A DNA stretch of 64,000 nucleotides from JAWVFN01 sp963696625 (lineage in GTDB: Bacteria; Actinomycetota; Thermoleophilia; Solirubrobacterales; 70-9), in NCBI GenBank assembly GCA_963696625.1, contig CAVOKZ010000033.1, positions 62,001-126,000 of the forward strand, given 5' to 3'. The notes beneath the pieces were generated by a model, which worked only from the letters and a program-made list of their open reading frames with translations, did no database searches and was not told the DNA's origin. A program made the position numbers and the translations under genes. Of the stretch, positions 28,257 through 36,434 are shown piece by piece. The stretch's first letter is position 1; each line of letters begins with the position of its first letter.

Positions 28257-28417
28257 TGGGTCGTCCAGGAACGGCGTGCCTGAAACGGCGAGACCCAGGC
28301 GCCGCCGGGCAAGGACGCAGGGAGCCGGAATGGCAGCGCCATTTCGGCGACCGAGGACGCAGATCCGGCGGTGATCTGGGGCCGCCGTTTCGGGTGCGAC
28401 GTTTCGGGACGGCCCAC
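28256..28417 (+). repeat. Long-hairpin repeat element, copy 2
   Basis: 162 bp, strongly similar to 25773-25931 in direct orientation. The outermost arm is GTGGGTCGTCC / GGACGGCCCAC where copy 1 has GTGC.../...GCAC, so pairing is preserved by paired changes. The palindrome extends into both flanking stop codons (TAGTGGG ... CCCACTA). It exactly fills the space between the convergent VWA and CHAD genes, where it could act as a bidirectional terminator. Confidence 0.8.
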
Positions 28418-29358
28418 TAGCTCAGCGAGCGCAGCTTCAGCATCCGCACGAACTTCTTCGGCTTGCGGTCATAGAGGCGGCTGCCGATCGAGTAGGAGGC
28501 GAACTGGAGCTCGCCGCGGCGCTGGTCGATCAGGGTCTCGATCAGGCGCTGGTCGGCGGCGGTCTCGAAGACGTCACGGTGTGAAGCGACCTCGGTGCGC
28601 AGCAGCGCCAGGTCGTGGTCGTCACCGAGGTGGGTCGAGAGGTCGTGGGCCTCCTCGGCGAGCACCGCCATCAGCCGCGGCTGGGCGGCCTTGACCAGGC
28701 GCAGCTGGTACCAGAGGTCCTTGGCGCGCTTGCGCCAGGCGTGGAGGTTCTCGACGGTCGGGTCCTCCTGGGCGCCCGCCATCCGCCGCCGGCCCCGGCG
28801 GTAGGTGCGGTGCAGGCCCGGCTCGAGCACGGTCCAGTCCTCGGCCTCCATCGGCAGCGAGGCGATCGCGGCGCGCGCCGGCTCGAGAATCGCGGAGGCC
28901 CCGGCGATCGCTTCGGCGAGCGGCTCCCCGGCGGCGTCGGCGTCGCGGGCCTGCTCGAGCCGCGTGCGCAGCGGACCGCTGTGGGCCTCGGCGAGGTCGA
29001 AACGCGCAGAAAGCGAGTCGAGCGCCTCGAGCATCACCTCCGCGTCGCGGACGCTGCTCAGCCGGCGGCCGACATCTCCGAGGCGCGCGTTCTCGGCCTT
29101 GAAGACTTCGTCGCCGATCAGATCGCGCCCGAGGCGCAGCGCCGAGCGCGCCTTCTTCAGGTCCTTGCGGGCCTCGTGGACGGCGTCGGCGGGCTCGGTC
29201 GCGCCCTCGCCGCGCAGCTGCTCGAGGGCGCTCTCGATCCGCCCTGCGATCACGCGGCGCAGGCCCTCGCCAACCGGCTCCTCGGGGCGGAGCCTGTACT
29301 TGCGCGACTCGACCGAGGGGTCCTCGGCAGGCGAGAGTGAAACGTCTGGGGGAGCCAT
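28417..29358 (-). CDS. CHAD domain protein
   Basis: 313 residues. Conserved His-containing helices are DAVHEARKDLKKARSALRLGRDLIG, then RDAEVMLEALDSL, NLHAWRKRAKDLWYQLRLVK and HLGDDHDLALLRTEV. These basic His/Arg/Lys-rich helices are the CHAD hallmark and are implicated in binding polyphosphate. I chose the ATG at 29358 (MAPPDVSL); an upstream in-frame GTG exists but overlaps the thiamine operator region. No CYTH domain is fused. PPK2 is encoded 8 kb away, making polyphosphate biology plausible in this organism (inference). Confidence 0.88.
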   Translation of the reverse strand: MAPPDVSLSPAEDPSVESRKYRLRPEEPVGEGLRRVIAGRIESALEQLRGEGATEPADAVHEARKDLKKARSALRLGRDLIGDEVFKAENARLGDVGRRLSSVRDAEVMLEALDSLSARFDLAEAHSGPLRTRLEQARDADAAGEPLAEAIAGASAILEPARAAIASLPMEAEDWTVLEPGLHRTYRRGRRRMAGAQEDPTVENLHAWRKRAKDLWYQLRLVKAAQPRLMAVLAEEAHDLSTHLGDDHDLALLRTEVASHRDVFETAADQRLIETLIDQRRGELQFASYSIGSRLYDRKPKKFVRMLKLRSLS

Positions 29359-29404
29359 CGACCGCAGGCTAAACACGGAATACCTCGCGAAAGGCGCCTC
29401 CTTG

Positions 29405-29419
29405 TGAACAAACTGTTCA
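29405..29419. promoter_or_regulatory. Operator-like palindrome upstream of the thiamine transport operon
   Basis: TGAACA-AAC-TGTTCA is a perfect 6+3+6 palindrome, 22 bp before the TPP riboswitch and 47 bp from the divergent CHAD start. It is AT-rich against a GC-rich background, which marks the promoter region. A TAAGAT at 29422-29427 could be the -10 of the thiamine operon. The binding regulator is unknown. Confidence 0.45.
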
Positions 29420-29440
29420 TCTAAGATCAGGCTCACACGA

Positions 29441-29540
29441 ACAGGGGGGCTCGCGGGCAAGCGGGCTGAGATAGGACCCTCCGACTAGAGCGACCCGGGC
29501 CTGACCCTTCGAACCTGTGCGGTAATGCGCGCGGAGGGAG
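29441..29540 (+). promoter_or_regulatory. TPP riboswitch (THI element)
   Basis: The leader contains the thi-box landmarks in order: ACAGGGGGGCTC, GCGGGCTGAGAT (core CUGAGA), then GACCCGGGCCTGACCC with GAACCTG (core ACCUGAUC-like GACCC...GAACCUG) and GCGGTAATGCGCGC (core GGxUAAUGC). It runs directly into GGAGGGAG-c-ATG, so the ribosome site of the first gene is at the riboswitch 3' end. Translation control by sequestration is therefore likely. Identity as a TPP riboswitch is firm. Confidence 0.93.
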
Positions 29541-29541
29541 C

Positions 29542-30341
<800 letters not shown>

Positions 30342-30345
<4 letters not shown>

Positions 30346-31121
30346 AGAGCCGCGTCCTCCTTCCCGCGGCGATCGTGCTTGCCCTGATCGGCCTCTGGCA
30401 GCTCGCCTCCGAGTGGGACCTGATCGCTGACGCCCTCAGCATCCAGGACTTCCTCGTCCCGTCGCCGAGCCAGATCGCCGAGGCCCTCTGGGAGCACCGC
30501 TCGCTGCTCGCCGACAGCGCCTGGGTCACGCTCAAGGAGGTCGTCCTCGGCTTCGCGCTCGCGGTCGTCCTCGGCCTCGCCTTCGCCGTGGCGATGCACC
30601 TGTCCGACACCGTGCGCCGCGCCTTCTATCCGCTGCTGGTCGCCTCGCAGACGGTTCCGGTGATCGCGATCGCGCCGATCCTCGTCGTCTGGTTCGGCTT
30701 CGGCATCGGCCCGAAGCTGGCGATCATCGCCCTGGTCTGCTTCTTCCCGATCACCGTCAACGCCTTCGACGGCCTGCGCTCGGTCGACCCCGACCAGGTG
30801 AAGATGATGCGCACCCTCGACGCCGGCCGCTGGCAGATCCTGCGCCGGGTCGAGGCGCCCTCGGCGCTCCCGTTCGCCTTCAGCGGCGCCAAGATCGCGG
30901 TCGCCGTGGCGGTGATCGGCGCCGTCTTCGGCGAGTGGGCGGGCTCGGACTCGGGCCTCGGCCACCTGATGCTGGTCGCCTCGGGCGAGCTCGAGACGGC
31001 GCTGTTGTTCGCGGCGATCGCCGTCCTGAGCGCGATGGCCGTCTTGCTCTTCGGATTGCTGGCGCTGGCCGAGCGCCACTGGCTGAGCTGGGCTGAGGGA
31101 CCCCGATCGGGGTCAGGCTGA
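30342..31121 (+). CDS. Thiamine-precursor ABC transporter, permease (ThiX-like)
   Basis: A 259-residue BPD-type permease with ~6 helices: LLPAAIVLALIGLWQLAS, VVLGFALAVVLGLAFAV, PVIAIAPILVVWFGFGIG, LAIIALVCFFPITVNAF. The EAA coupling loop is TLDAGRWQILRRVEAPSALPFAFSGAKIA. The domain matches SsuC/TauC/ThiX permeases. ATG at 30342 overlaps the ATPase stop. The final residues (EGPRSGSG) and the TGA stop are encoded within a palindromic repeat (31105-31136), so the natural C-terminus was probably altered by its insertion. Confidence 0.88.
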
Positions 31122-31136
31122 AGCCTGCCCCCGATC
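31105..31136. repeat. Palindrome supplying the permease stop codon
   Basis: GATCGGGGTCAGGCT-GA-AGCCTGCCCCCGATC: 15-bp arms with one mismatch. The TGA at 31119-31121, in the centre, ends the permease gene. A hairpin here between permease and binding-protein genes could attenuate or stabilise the operon mRNA. It belongs to the GGGGACAG palindrome family by its centre (RYY-GA-RYY). Confidence 0.75.
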
Positions 31137-31160
31137 AACACAACTGCTAAGGAGACCGAG

Positions 31161-32177
31161 ATGAGAAAGATCGCGATCGCGCTGTTCGTCCTCACCGGAG
31201 CAATCGGCCTCGTCGCCTGCGGCGAGAAGCAGGAGCCGTCCGTCAAGGCGAGCGCCGAGAAGATCGACCTCGATCTCGACTTCTACGTCAACCCCGATCA
31301 CGCCGGGATCTACACGGCGATCGACCGCGGCTTCTTCAACGCCGCCGGGCTCGACGTCAAGCCCCACGTTCCCTCCGACCCGGCGGCGCCGATAAAGCAG
31401 GTCGCCGCGGGCCGCGCCGACCTGGCGATCTCCTACGAGCCCGAGGTGCTGCTCGCCCGCGGGCAGGGTCTCGACGTCAAGGCGGTGGCGGCGATCGTTC
31501 GCGAGCCGCTTACGACGCTGATCTCGCTGCCCTCGGCCGGCATCGAGGCACCGGGCGACCTGCGCGGCAAGACGGTCGCCACCGCGGGCATCCCCTACCA
31601 GGAGGACTACCTCAACGCGATCCTCGACAAGGCCGGCGCCCCCTCGGACTCGGTCAAGGTCACCAACGTCGGCCTCAACCTGCTGCCGGCGCTGCTCGGC
31701 GGCTCGGCCGACGCGATCCTCGGCGGCTTTCAGAACATCGAGGGCGTCGACCTCACCGAGCGCGGCGTCTCGCCGCGGATCGTCGGGGTCGAGGATCTCG
31801 GGGTGCCGAGATACGACGAGCTCGTGCTCGTCGCCCAGGGGGAGCGAATCGAGGACGACCCCGACCCGATCCGCCTCTTCATCCAGGTGCTGCAGAAGGC
31901 CTCGCGCGCCGCGGCCGCCGACCCGGCCGCCGCGACCCAGTCGGTTCTCGCCGCCGGCAGCGGCCTCGACCCCAAGCTGACCGCCGCCGAGACCGCCGCT
32001 ACCCTGCCGCTGCTCGCCCAGGCGACCGACCCGCAGAACCCGCAGCCCTACGGCTACATGGACGCCAAGCAGTGGGAGGCGTTCGCCGGCTTCCTGGTCG
32101 CCACGGGCGCGCTCGAATCGGTGCCGGCGATCGACGAGGCGCTGACCAACGAGCTGCTGCCCTCACTGCCGGACTAG
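31161..32177 (+). CDS. Thiamine-precursor ABC transporter, substrate-binding lipoprotein (NMT1/ThiY-like)
   Basis: A 338-residue lipoprotein with signal MRKIAIALFVLTGAIGLVAC (lipobox GLVAC). The mature part matches the NMT1/THI5-like fold: LDFYVNPDHAGIYTAIDRGFFNAAGLDV, then GRADLAISYEPEVLLARGQGLDV, LRGKTVATAGIPYQEDYLNAIL and GGSADAILGGFQNIE. This family binds HMP-like pyrimidines. It is 39 bp after the permease and preceded by AAGGAGA. Last gene of the thi operon. Confidence 0.88.
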   Translation: MRKIAIALFVLTGAIGLVACGEKQEPSVKASAEKIDLDLDFYVNPDHAGIYTAIDRGFFNAAGLDVKPHVPSDPAAPIKQVAAGRADLAISYEPEVLLARGQGLDVKAVAAIVREPLTTLISLPSAGIEAPGDLRGKTVATAGIPYQEDYLNAILDKAGAPSDSVKVTNVGLNLLPALLGGSADAILGGFQNIEGVDLTERGVSPRIVGVEDLGVPRYDELVLVAQGERIEDDPDPIRLFIQVLQKASRAAAADPAAATQSVLAAGSGLDPKLTAAETAATLPLLAQATDPQNPQPYGYMDAKQWEAFAGFLVATGALESVPAIDEALTNELLPSLPD

Positions 32178-32202
32178 GGCCTCGGAGAACCAAGGGTCAG
32201 AG

Positions 32203-32382
32203 GCGTCAGACCCCTTTAGTAGGCAGGTCGAGGCTTCGTGTCGAAACACATACGAGGGGTCTGACCCCTTTTCGAGGGTTCGGGCGGTTGAGGTTGAGGG
32301 TTTGTGTCGGGAGTGGGTCGTCGGCCGGTTCCGCGGAGCCGGTCGAGGCCCGGCGGCATTTCTAAAGGGGTCAGACCCCTTT
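32203..32382 (+). repeat. Palindrome-framed repeat cassette, copy A
   Basis: Contains three GGGGTCNGACCCC palindromes (a half copy at 32203-32219, complete ones at 32255-32269 and 32364-32382). The intervening ~130 bp is shared, in inverted orientation, with 57271-57429: GGTCGAGGCTTCGTGTCGAA, then GTTCGGGCGGTTGAGGTTGA, then the near-palindrome GCCGGTTCCGCGGAGCCGG. It fills the gap between the thi operon and the convergent DNA glycosylase gene. No convincing coding sequence is seen inside. Confidence 0.8.
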
Positions 32383-32443
32383 GGGTTGGAACGGCCGCGC
32401 TCCACGCCCAGATGCGTTCAGGGAGACGATTCTAGGCCGGGCG

Positions 32444-33322
32444 TCAGGCCGCGAACGTGACCGGTGGTGCTGCTGAGACGGCTTTGTGAAGGCCGTGGAG
32501 CATGAAGATCCCCGCCAACCCGCGGTAGGGCTCGTACGGCGCGTAGTACTCCTCGACCTCCTCGACCGTCGCCCGGCGGCCGAGGCCGGCGAGCACGCCG
32601 ACGAGCTTGATGAAGCTGAGGTCGCCGGCGGGCAGCGAGTCCGGGTCGCCGCGGCCGTCGAGCCCGACGCACTTCACCGTCCAGGGTCCGATCTCGCGGA
32701 TGGCGCGCAGGCGGCGGTCGGACGCCGGATCGAAGAGGTCGGCGCGCCCGGAGGCGACCTCCCGGGCGCAGCGCAGCATCGCCAGCGAGCGCGCCTCGGT
32801 CAGATCGCAGGCGACGAGCTCGGCCGGGGCTATCTCGCGCACGACCTCGGGACCGGGAACGTCGAGCAGCCCGGCCGCGCCGATTCCCCAGCGCCGCACG
32901 ATCCGCCGCTCGATCGCCGCCGCCCGCGAGGACTCGATCAACTGCTTGGTGATCGCTCGCAGCAGCGCCTGCCAGGGCCAGACCGTGCGCCGCGACCGCA
33001 TCCACGGCTTGCGATGGATCACCGGCCCCAGCACCTTGTCGCGCTTGAACCGCTCATAGAACTCCGAGAGGTCGTCATCGACCCCGAGCGCAAACCGCTG
33101 CCGCTCGACCGCGACCTCGAGCTGCTCGGGCAGCCCCCCCTCGCCGACGTGCCCGGCCCGAAAGGTGATCTCCCCCGAAGGCTGCTCCCACGCCCTGACC
33201 ACGATCGGCGCGCCCTCGACGTGCAGCAACCGGTGCACCACCCCGTTGACGACACGAGTGACACCAGAGTCCCGGCTGGGGAGGCGGAATGGCGAACGGG
33301 GCTTGACGTCGGCCTCAAGCAA
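32444..33322 (-). CDS. DNA-3-methyladenine glycosylase (AlkA/HhH-GPD family)
   Basis: A 292-residue base-excision repair glycosylase. The N-terminal TBP-like half (LEVAVERQRFALGVDDDLSEFYERFKRD) is followed by the HhH-GPD core: RTVWPWQALLRAITKQLIESSRAAAIERRIV. The helix-hairpin-helix LRAIREIGPWTVKCVGLDGRG is followed by the catalytic Asp in PAGDLSFIKLVG. It removes alkylated bases. ATG at 33322. The Cys cluster of MutY/Nth enzymes is absent, as expected for the AlkA type. Confidence 0.88.
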   Translation of the reverse strand: MLEADVKPRSPFRLPSRDSGVTRVVNGVVHRLLHVEGAPIVVRAWEQPSGEITFRAGHVGEGGLPEQLEVAVERQRFALGVDDDLSEFYERFKRDKVLGPVIHRKPWMRSRRTVWPWQALLRAITKQLIESSRAAAIERRIVRRWGIGAAGLLDVPGPEVVREIAPAELVACDLTEARSLAMLRCAREVASGRADLFDPASDRRLRAIREIGPWTVKCVGLDGRGDPDSLPAGDLSFIKLVGVLAGLGRRATVEEVEEYYAPYEPYRGLAGIFMLHGLHKAVSAAPPVTFAA

Positions 33323-33361
33323 GGCCCCGAGTCTACGAGCGAGCCGGGCGGGTCCCCCTGC

Positions 33362-34498
33362 TCAGAGGGTCTTCTCGTAGATCCGGTACGTCTTGACCAC
33401 CTTGCTCCCCATTCCCTCCATCGCCGAGTTCATCGGCTTGTTGGTCTCGAGAATCCACCCGGTATGAGCCCACATGATCCCGTCGGGATCGGTGTTGTCG
33501 ATGTGGCGGATATAGAAGGAGGCGGCGATCCCGAGGTGCTGGTACTTGGGCAGCACCCCGAGGGCGAAGACCCGCACACGGTCGATCTTGCGCCGCCCGC
33601 TGAGGAAGTGCCACCAGCCCGTAGGCAGCAGCCTGCCGTTCATCTTCGCCAGCACCTGGTTGATGTCGGGAAGCGTAAGCGCCGCGCCCATCACCTCGCC
33701 ATCGCGCTCGGCGATGAAGGTCCAGCTCTCGTCGAGCACCGGCTTCAGGTTCTTGGCCTGGAATTTGGCCTCGGCGTCGGTGATCGGCACGAAGCCCCAG
33801 TTGTCGCCCCAGGCCTCGTTGTAGACGCCCATGAACCGCTTGACCTCGTTCTCGAGGTCGCGCTTGCGCATGTTCCTGATCGAGACCCGGTGCTCGCCCT
33901 CGACCTTCTGCGCCGCGGCGTGGATCATCGGGTGGAACTTGGTGCCTTCGGCGAGGTCGCCCATCTCGATCCGCCACATCCACAGGTCCATCGCCTTCTC
34001 GAAGCCGGCGGCCTCGACCGCTGGCCCGTAGTAGGGCGGATGCCAGGGCTCGAGGATCAGGGCCGGCTGGTCGAAGCCGTCGACGAGGATCCCGCACTCG
34101 TCGTTGGTGGTGAAGTCCATCGGCCCGAGCATCCGCTCGCGCCCGCGCTCTGCGAGCCACCCCGCGGCGGCGTCGAGCAGGGCCTTGGCGGTCGCCGGAT
34201 CGTCCTCACACTCGAAGAAGCCGAACATGCCGTCGTTGCCGCCGTGGAACTCGTCCCAGCGGCTGTCGACCTGGGCCGAGATCCGCCCGACCGGCTCGCC
34301 GTCGCGCTCGGCGAGGAAGAGCTGCACCTCGGCGTGGTCGAAGTACGGGTTCTTCTTCGGATTGAGGAACTCGCGCCGCTCCATGATCAGCGGCGGCACC
34401 CAGCGCTCGGAATCCTTGTGGAGGGCGAACGGGAGCTTGATGAACTTGGTCATGTCCCCTCGGCCGGAGACTGGGCGGACTGTTACCTCGCCGGGCAC
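33362..34498 (-). CDS. YghO-like GNAT-fold acyltransferase
   Basis: 378 residues from the GTG at 34498. An N-terminal segment (MTKFIKLPFALHKDSERWVPPLIMERREFLNPKKNPYF) and AERDGEPVGRISAQVD are typical of a long GNAT group that includes E. coli YghO. The second half repeats an acyltransferase-like sheet (FIAERDGEVMGAALTLPDINQVL ... VRVFALGVLPKYQHLGIAASFYIRHID) with the acetyl/acyl-CoA-binding turn. Caulobacter ceramide synthase is, as I recall, a related acyltransferase; that link is from memory. The gene is divergent from an oxoamine synthase with 23 bp between starts, matching a serine palmitoyltransferase neighbourhood. Confidence 0.75.
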   Translation of the reverse strand: MPGEVTVRPVSGRGDMTKFIKLPFALHKDSERWVPPLIMERREFLNPKKNPYFDHAEVQLFLAERDGEPVGRISAQVDSRWDEFHGGNDGMFGFFECEDDPATAKALLDAAAGWLAERGRERMLGPMDFTTNDECGILVDGFDQPALILEPWHPPYYGPAVEAAGFEKAMDLWMWRIEMGDLAEGTKFHPMIHAAAQKVEGEHRVSIRNMRKRDLENEVKRFMGVYNEAWGDNWGFVPITDAEAKFQAKNLKPVLDESWTFIAERDGEVMGAALTLPDINQVLAKMNGRLLPTGWWHFLSGRRKIDRVRVFALGVLPKYQHLGIAASFYIRHIDNTDPDGIMWAHTGWILETNKPMNSAMEGMGSKVVKTYRIYEKTL

Positions 34499-34521
34499 GC
34501 CTGGAACCTACACTTACCGCC

Positions 34522-35817
34522 GTGGCCGACCCTGCTTCGAGTTCGACCGAGGACAGACTGAAGTCTGTCCCGCGGCCGACATCACTTGACGTCTTCGCGA
34601 AGGCCAGGCACCACGACCGCTCCGAGCAGCTCGCGGCCGCCAAGGAGGCCGACGTGTTGCCCTACTTCAGGATGCTCGAGTCCGAGGCCGGCCCCGTGGT
34701 CGAGATGGAGGGGCGCGAGACGATCATGCTCGGCTCCAACAACTACCTCGGGCTGACGACGGACGAGCGGGTCAAGCAGGCCGCCCGCGATGCGCTCGAG
34801 CAATACGGCACCGGGGTGACCGGCTCGCGGCTGCTCAACGGGACGACGCCGCTGCACGCCGCGCTCGAGACCGAGCTCGCCGAGTGGATGGGCACCGAGG
34901 ACGCGATCGTCTTCACCACCGGCTACCAGTCGAACCTCGGCGCGATCAGCGCCATCCTCGAGCCGGGCGACACGGTGATCTGCGACACCGGCGACCACGC
35001 CTCGATCCTCGACGGCTGCAAGCTCTCGGGCGCGCGGCTTCGCCCCTACCGCCACAACCGCATGGACAAGCTCGAGACGATGCTCGAGCGTGCCGCTTCC
35101 GACGAAAGCGGGGTTCTGGTGGTCGTCGACGGCGTTTTCTCGATGGAGGGCGACGTCTGTGACCTGCCGCCGGTGGTCGAGCTCTGCAAGCGCTTCGGCG
35201 CGCGCCTCTTCGTCGACGAGGCCCACGGCGTCGGCGTTCTCGGCGCCCGCGGGGCCGGGGCGTGCGAGCTTTTCGGCCTCGAGGACGAGATTGACCTGCG
35301 TATGGGCACTTTTTCCAAGAGCCTCGCCTCCTGCGGCGGCTTCGTCGCCGGCTCCGAAGAGGTGATCGAGTACATGCGGGTCTCCTCCCGCGCTTTCATC
35401 TTCAGCGCCTCGGCCGTGCCTGCCGCGGTCGGCGCCGCCCTCGGGGCGCTGCGGATCATCCGATCCGAGGGCCCGGAGCTGTTCGCCAAGCTCCTCGACA
35501 ACGCGGCCTACCTCCGCCAGGGCCTCCGCGACCTCGGGCTCAAGGTGATCGAGCCCGGAACGCTGCCGGACGGCACCGAGGCGACGACTCCGGTCGTTCC
35601 CGTCGTCGTCGGCGAGGACTGGCAGGCCGTGCTGCTCTGGAAGGCGCTGTTCGACGCCGGCGTTTACACCAACGTCGCGCTGCATCCGGCGGTGCCGCCG
35701 GGCGGTGCGCTGTTGCGGACCAGCTTGATGGCGACTCACGAGCGCGAACACCTCGATCGGGCGCTCGAGATCTTTGGACGTGTGGTCGGCGATTTCGACG
35801 ACCTGCCATCGGCCTGA
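34522..35817 (+). CDS. Alpha-oxoamine synthase (KBL / BioF / serine palmitoyltransferase family)
   Basis: A 431-residue PLP enzyme that condenses an acyl-CoA with an amino acid. It has LGSNNYLGLTTDERV, GTGVTGSRLLNGTTPLHAALE, DHASILDGCKLSGA, VVVDGVFSMEGD, FVDEAHGVGVLG, and the PLP-Lys in GTFSKSLASCGGF. The family includes glycine C-acetyltransferase, BioF and SPT. No threonine dehydrogenase or biotin genes are near, whereas a YghO-like acyltransferase is divergent, so SPT is favoured but unproven. Residues ~9-17 (TEDRLKSVPR) come from a palindromic repeat inserted in frame before the usual family start (DVFAKAR). Confidence 0.85.
   Translation: MADPASSSTEDRLKSVPRPTSLDVFAKARHHDRSEQLAAAKEADVLPYFRMLESEAGPVVEMEGRETIMLGSNNYLGLTTDERVKQAARDALEQYGTGVTGSRLLNGTTPLHAALETELAEWMGTEDAIVFTTGYQSNLGAISAILEPGDTVICDTGDHASILDGCKLSGARLRPYRHNRMDKLETMLERAASDESGVLVVVDGVFSMEGDVCDLPPVVELCKRFGARLFVDEAHGVGVLGARGAGACELFGLEDEIDLRMGTFSKSLASCGGFVAGSEEVIEYMRVSSRAFIFSASAVPAAVGAALGALRIIRSEGPELFAKLLDNAAYLRQGLRDLGLKVIEPGTLPDGTEATTPVVPVVVGEDWQAVLLWKALFDAGVYTNVALHPAVPPGGALLRTSLMATHEREHLDRALEIFGRVVGDFDDLPSA
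34551..34570. repeat. Palindrome in the 5' coding end of the oxoamine synthase
   Basis: GGACAGACT-GA-AGTCTGTCC: 9-bp perfect arms, with partly matching flanks (CCGAGG / CCCGCGG). Read in frame as EDRLKSVP, the same peptide phase as the copies at 6862 and 37331. Confidence 0.8.
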
Positions 35818-35860
35818 TTGAAAAAACCTGCTCTTAGCGAGTCGTCCAGTTCACGACCCA

Positions 35861-35889
35861 TTGACCACTGCGGGCGCGTCGCATAGGTT
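35861..35889 (+). promoter_or_regulatory. Predicted promoter of the integration host factor gene
   Basis: TTGACC (35861-35866), a 17-bp spacer, then TAGGTT (35884-35889): a housekeeping-type actinobacterial promoter. It implies a ~130-nt untranslated leader before the start at 36027. The leader includes the hairpin-capable CCCCCCGGCTC / GCCGCCGGGGGC around 35945-35975. Confidence 0.5.
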
Positions 35890-36026
35890 GACCCGACCGA
35901 GCGCACCCGGGGCAGGGAAGCGGAAGGGCAGATACATTCCGACCGCCCCCCCGGCTCAGAGACAGCCGCCGGGGGCGCCGTCGGAGAGATACCTGCCAAT
36001 CAACCCCTCGAAGGGAGATGCGCCCA

Positions 36027-36434
36027 ATGCCCGCTGCTCCGCCGATCGCTGCACCCGCACCGACCACTCCGAAGCCCGCTCAGGCCCCTCAACATCTACA
36101 GGCGCTTGCGCGAGCCAATCGAGTGAGATTGGCCCGGGCTGCACTCAAACGAGCGGTTGCGGCAGGCGATCGTGATGTGGCCGAAGTCGTCCTCGAATGT
36201 CCGTGGGAGGCCGAGAGCATGTCTATCTCGGAGCTCCTCTCGTCCCAGCGCCGCTGGGGCCGGACGCGTTCCCGCAAGCTGCTCCAGCAGTTGGGCATGT
36301 CGGAGAACAAGGAGGTCGGCGCGCTTGTCCAGCGTCAGCGAATGATGCTGGCGTCGGCGCTACAGGCCAAGGGCGACGAGCTGCCGGCGACCCCGGCGGC
36401 GGCGATCCCCACGCGCCCGCTTATCGCAGCCTGA
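36027..36434 (+). CDS. mihF: Actinobacterial integration host factor (mIHF family)
   Basis: A 135-residue nucleoid-associated DNA-binding protein. The family core is LARANRVRLARAALKRAVAAGDRDVAEVVLECPWEAESMSISELLSSQRRWGRTRSRKLLQQLGM, followed by VGALVQRQRMMLASAL. It contains the helix-two-turn-helix WGRTRSRKLLQQLG that contacts DNA. The start is taken at 36027 because GGGAG lies 9 nt upstream; an ATG at 36018 sits directly on that ribosome site. A Pro/Ala-rich N-terminal tail and short C-terminal tail flank the core. The family is restricted to Actinomycetota, supporting the taxonomic call. Its 3' end overlaps the convergent membrane gene by 14 bp. Confidence 0.9.
   Translation: MPAAPPIAAPAPTTPKPAQAPQHLQALARANRVRLARAALKRAVAAGDRDVAEVVLECPWEAESMSISELLSSQRRWGRTRSRKLLQQLGMSENKEVGALVQRQRMMLASALQAKGDELPATPAAAIPTRPLIAA

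Noticed and set aside
34522..35817. Naming the oxoamine synthase kbl or bioF
   Set aside because: The family motifs are shared among KBL, BioF, HemA and SPT, and the neighbourhood favours none of the first two.
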